A stretch of 64,000 nt of DNA from Rhodobacteraceae bacterium HLUCCA12 (GTDB taxonomy: Bacteria > Pseudomonadota > Alphaproteobacteria > Rhodobacterales > Rhodobacteraceae), in assembly GCA_001314715.1 (NCBI GenBank), contig LJSV01000001.1:248001-312000 (forward strand), in the 5' to 3' direction. A program made the translations under genes and the position numbers. The notes beneath the pieces were generated by a model. That model saw only the letters and a list, made by a program, of their open reading frames with translations, was not told the origin of the DNA and did no database searches. Of the stretch, positions 62,092 through 64,000 are shown piece after piece (position 1 is the stretch's first letter; each line of letters starts with the position of its first letter).

Positions 62092-63123
62092 TCAGCTGCG
62101 CCGGCGTCCGCGGCGTTCGCGCACCGGCGCGCCGGCATCGTCGCCGGTGCCGTCCGAGGCTGACGAGAACGGGCCCAGGGCGGCGGTGATCTGCTCAAGC
62201 GTGGGGCGCTCGCCCTGCGGGCGGGTATCGAGGGCCGCGCGCATGGCGCGCAGGTGTTCGGCCATGGTTCCGCAGCAGCCGCCGATGATCTGTGCCCCGG
62301 CGTCGCGTGCCATGACCGCGTATTCGGCCATCAGTTCGGGCGTGCCGTCATAGTGGATATGGCCGTCATGGTATTTCGGGATGCCGGCATTGCCCTTGGC
62401 GATGATCGGCCGTTCCGGCCCCAGCGCGGCGAACCCAAGGATGGTGCGCAAAAGGTCCGACGCCCCGACCCCGCAATTGGCGCCAAAGGCGACCGGCGGA
62501 TAGGCGAGCTTGTCCACCAGCTTGACCATGTCGGCCGAGGTCAGCCCCATCATCGTGCGCCCGGCGGTGTCAAAGCTCATGGTGCCGGCCCAGGGCAGGC
62601 CGGCAAGGCCGCAGGCCTCGGCGGCGGCGCGATATTCCTCGGGGGCCGAGATCGTTTCGACCCAAAGCAGATCGACGCCCCCCTGCTTCAGCCCTTCGGC
62701 CTGTTCGTGAAACATCTCGACCGCGCGGGCATGGGTCAGCGTGCCCATGGGTTCCATGATCTCGCCGGTCGGCCCCATCGACCCCGCGACCAGAACGCGG
62801 CGCCCGGCCTTGTCGGCCACCTCGCGCCCCAGTTCGGCGCCGATGCGGTTGAGTTCACGCACCCGCCCTTCGGCCTGGTGCAATTTCAGCCGGCTGGCAT
62901 TGGCCCCGAACGTGTTGGTCAGAAAGAGGTCGGACCCGGCCTCGACCGCCATCGAATAGAGCGCGCGAATGTTGTCGGGCTGATCGGTGTTCCACAGCTC
63001 CGGCGCCTCGCCCGAGGCCAGTCCCATGTTGAAGAGGTTGGTCCCGGTGGCGCCATCGGCCAGCAGGAAGCCGCGCGCGGCCAGAAGCCGGCTGAGGGGG
63101 TCTTGGGCGTCGGTCGATGACAT
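62092..63123 (-). CDS. bmt: Betaine-homocysteine S-methyltransferase-like enzyme
   Basis: A 343-residue zinc methyltransferase. It has LADGATGTNLF, NTFGAN, a GANCG loop and the zinc pair in IGGCCGT. It uses glycine betaine to turn homocysteine into methionine, or another methyl donor; the donor is inferred from length and alphaproteobacterial occurrence. The C-terminal 30 residues are variable and basic. It is 93 bp after the DUF1476 gene on the same strand. Confidence 0.86.
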   Translation of the reverse strand: MSSTDAQDPLSRLLAARGFLLADGATGTNLFNMGLASGEAPELWNTDQPDNIRALYSMAVEAGSDLFLTNTFGANASRLKLHQAEGRVRELNRIGAELGREVADKAGRRVLVAGSMGPTGEIMEPMGTLTHARAVEMFHEQAEGLKQGGVDLLWVETISAPEEYRAAAEACGLAGLPWAGTMSFDTAGRTMMGLTSADMVKLVDKLAYPPVAFGANCGVGASDLLRTILGFAALGPERPIIAKGNAGIPKYHDGHIHYDGTPELMAEYAVMARDAGAQIIGGCCGTMAEHLRAMRAALDTRPQGERPTLEQITAALGPFSSASDGTGDDAGAPVRERRGRRRS

Positions 63124-63216
63124 GAAAACCTCGGCGGGCTGGGGCAGGGCGGTTTGCAGTGCGAAGCGGCGATGGGTGTGATCGGTCCGCCTGCGCCGTT
63201 TCCGGCCGGGGCCGGA

Positions 63217-63531
63217 TCAGCCCTCGGCGATCAGCTGTTCTTTCGCGGCTTTCAGGAACTCGTCCATCTTGGCGCGAATCTGGGCCTCGTCGGCCTTGCC
63301 GTCCAGATCGGCGCGGACCTTGCGGAACACGTCTTCGTGTCCCTCTTCCTCGAAATCGGCGCGAATGACCTCCATGGCGTAGTCCTCGGCGGCGGTTCCG
63401 GTCTTGCCCAGAAGGTCGGCCGCCCAAAGGCCCAGGGCCTTGTTGCGGCGCGCCACGGCCTTGAACTGCATTTCCATGTCGTGGGCGTACTTGTTCTCGA
63501 ATGCGCGTTCGCGGTCGTTGAAAGTGCTCAT
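63217..63531 (-). CDS. F1-ATPase inhibitor zeta subunit (DUF1476)
   Basis: A 104-residue helical protein starting MSTFNDRERAFENKYAHDMEM, the DUF1476 signature. In Paracoccus denitrificans this family is the zeta subunit that blocks ATP hydrolysis by F1-ATPase. The N-terminal 20 residues form the inhibitory arm, with lysine and acidic helices behind. The start at 63531 matches the family; the upstream frame is not conserved. Divergent from purC. Confidence 0.9.
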   Translation of the reverse strand: MSTFNDRERAFENKYAHDMEMQFKAVARRNKALGLWAADLLGKTGTAAEDYAMEVIRADFEEEGHEDVFRKVRADLDGKADEAQIRAKMDEFLKAAKEQLIAEG

Positions 63532-63705
63532 ATGCGGGGCCTCTTGATAGGTTGCCGGCGAATCCGCCCCAGATATGGTCTTTAGCGGCGCCGACCGCAA
63601 CCATTATCGACCATTCCCGGCGCGCGCTTGCGGGGGCGCGGCGCTTGGCGTATAGGGGCCACAGCAAACGCCCGCCCCCCGGTCGGGCCGTCACAAGGGG
63701 CTTTC

Positions 63706-64000
63706 ATGGCACGGCGCACCAAGATCTACGAGGGCAAGGCGAAAATCCTTTACGAAGGCCCCGAGCCCGGCACCTATGTGCAGTATTTCAAGGATGACGC
63801 CACCGCCTTCAACGCGGAAAAGCACGATGTCATCGAGGGCAAGGGCGTGCTGAACAACCGTTTGTCCGAATTCTTCATGACCGGGCTGAACGAAATCGGC
63901 GTGCCCACGCATTTCATGCGCCGCATCAACATGCGCGAGCAGCTGATCCGCGCGGTCGAGATGATCCCGCTGGAAGTGGTGGTGCGCAACATCGCCGCCG
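63706..64000 (+). CDS. purC: SAICAR synthetase, 3' end outside window
   Basis: The first 98 codons of PurC, which joins aspartate to CAIR in purine synthesis. [18 protein letters not shown] is the family start with the ATP-binding KIYEGKAK, then [45 protein letters not shown]. The frame is open to the window end. CAAGGGG precedes the ATG. Confidence 0.97.
   Translation, partial: MARRTKIYEGKAKILYEGPEPGTYVQYFKDDATAFNAEKHDVIEGKGVLNNRLSEFFMTGLNEIGVPTHFMRRINMREQLIRAVEMIPLEVVVRNIAA

Noticed and set aside
60116-62353. A 745-codon open frame on the plus strand
   Set aside because: Antisense to pepF and bmt; low-complexity composition.
63124-63216. SAM-type riboswitch upstream of the betaine-homocysteine methyltransferase gene
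   Set aside because: The short region shows only a small CCGGC-type dyad and none of the conserved SAM-II or SAH riboswitch sequence.

Overview
The window is 64 kb of GC-rich chromosomal DNA from an alphaproteobacterium, almost certainly a member of the Rhodobacteraceae/Paracoccaceae (Rhodobacter–Paracoccus–Roseobacter group). The support is the DUF177–rpmF–plsX–fabH–ihfA–merR block, a DUF1476 protein (the zeta inhibitor of the alphaproteobacterial F1-ATPase), the COX15 heme A synthase, the duplicated-type dCTP deaminase, the many binding-protein-dependent uptake systems, and a Rhodobacteraceae-style intergenic repeat. No insertion sequence, phage gene, CRISPR array or rRNA is visible. One tRNA gene, tRNA-Pro(GGG), is present. 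Both end genes (plsC-like and purC) are cut by the window.

Layout. 1–5.1 kb: housekeeping genes (acyltransferase, TrmJ, heme A synthase, M32 carboxypeptidase, small membrane protein, ThiE-like protein). 5.2–10.2 kb: a four-gene peptide-type ABC importer on the minus strand. It is divergent, across a 486-bp AT-richer control region, from a YtcJ-like amidohydrolase and a PotABCD-type importer (10.7–16.3 kb). 16.4–21.2 kb: an alpha/beta hydrolase–OsmC fusion and a TAXI-type TRAP transporter with a DUF1850 partner. 21.2–22.6 kb: group III truncated hemoglobin, a three-helix membrane protein and a divergent NsrR/Rrf2-type regulator, which looks like a nitric-oxide response module. 22.8–26.4 kb: a styrene/indole-monooxygenase-like flavoprotein, an SDR oxidoreductase and an AraC regulator.

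26.4–32.5 kb is the most unusual part. It is a tightly coupled six-gene minus-strand operon: Tat-exported multicopper oxidase, small cytochrome c, exported phytochelatin-synthase-like cysteine enzyme, Tat-signal small subunit, GMC flavoprotein dehydrogenase with a probable 3Fe-4S site, and an MFS-type transporter. A perfect 14-bp inverted repeat lies in its promoter region. I read it as a periplasmic dehydrogenase–cytochrome–oxidase chain whose substrate is unknown.

32.7–40.0 kb: a LysR regulator divergent from a second PotBCDA-type importer followed by DgcA and DgcN homologues. This matches the N-acetylation/racemisation route of D-glutamate catabolism, here joined to its own transporter. 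40–51 kb is mostly core metabolism and envelope genes (dcd, tRNA-Pro, merR, ihfA, fabH, plsX, rpmF, DUF177, bamE, msrB, an OlsB-like acyltransferase, a DUF1127 protein, hydrolase and dehydratase genes). 51–64 kb holds a membrane alpha/beta hydrolase, metG, a YitT protein, an EmrE-like SMR pump, an exported dienelactone-hydrolase-like protein, icd, an SH3 protein, guaB, pepF, bmt, the DUF1476 zeta subunit and the start of purC.

Terminators and operator-like repeats are listed where base pairing could be traced by eye. No database search or folding program was run; all family assignments come from reading motifs.
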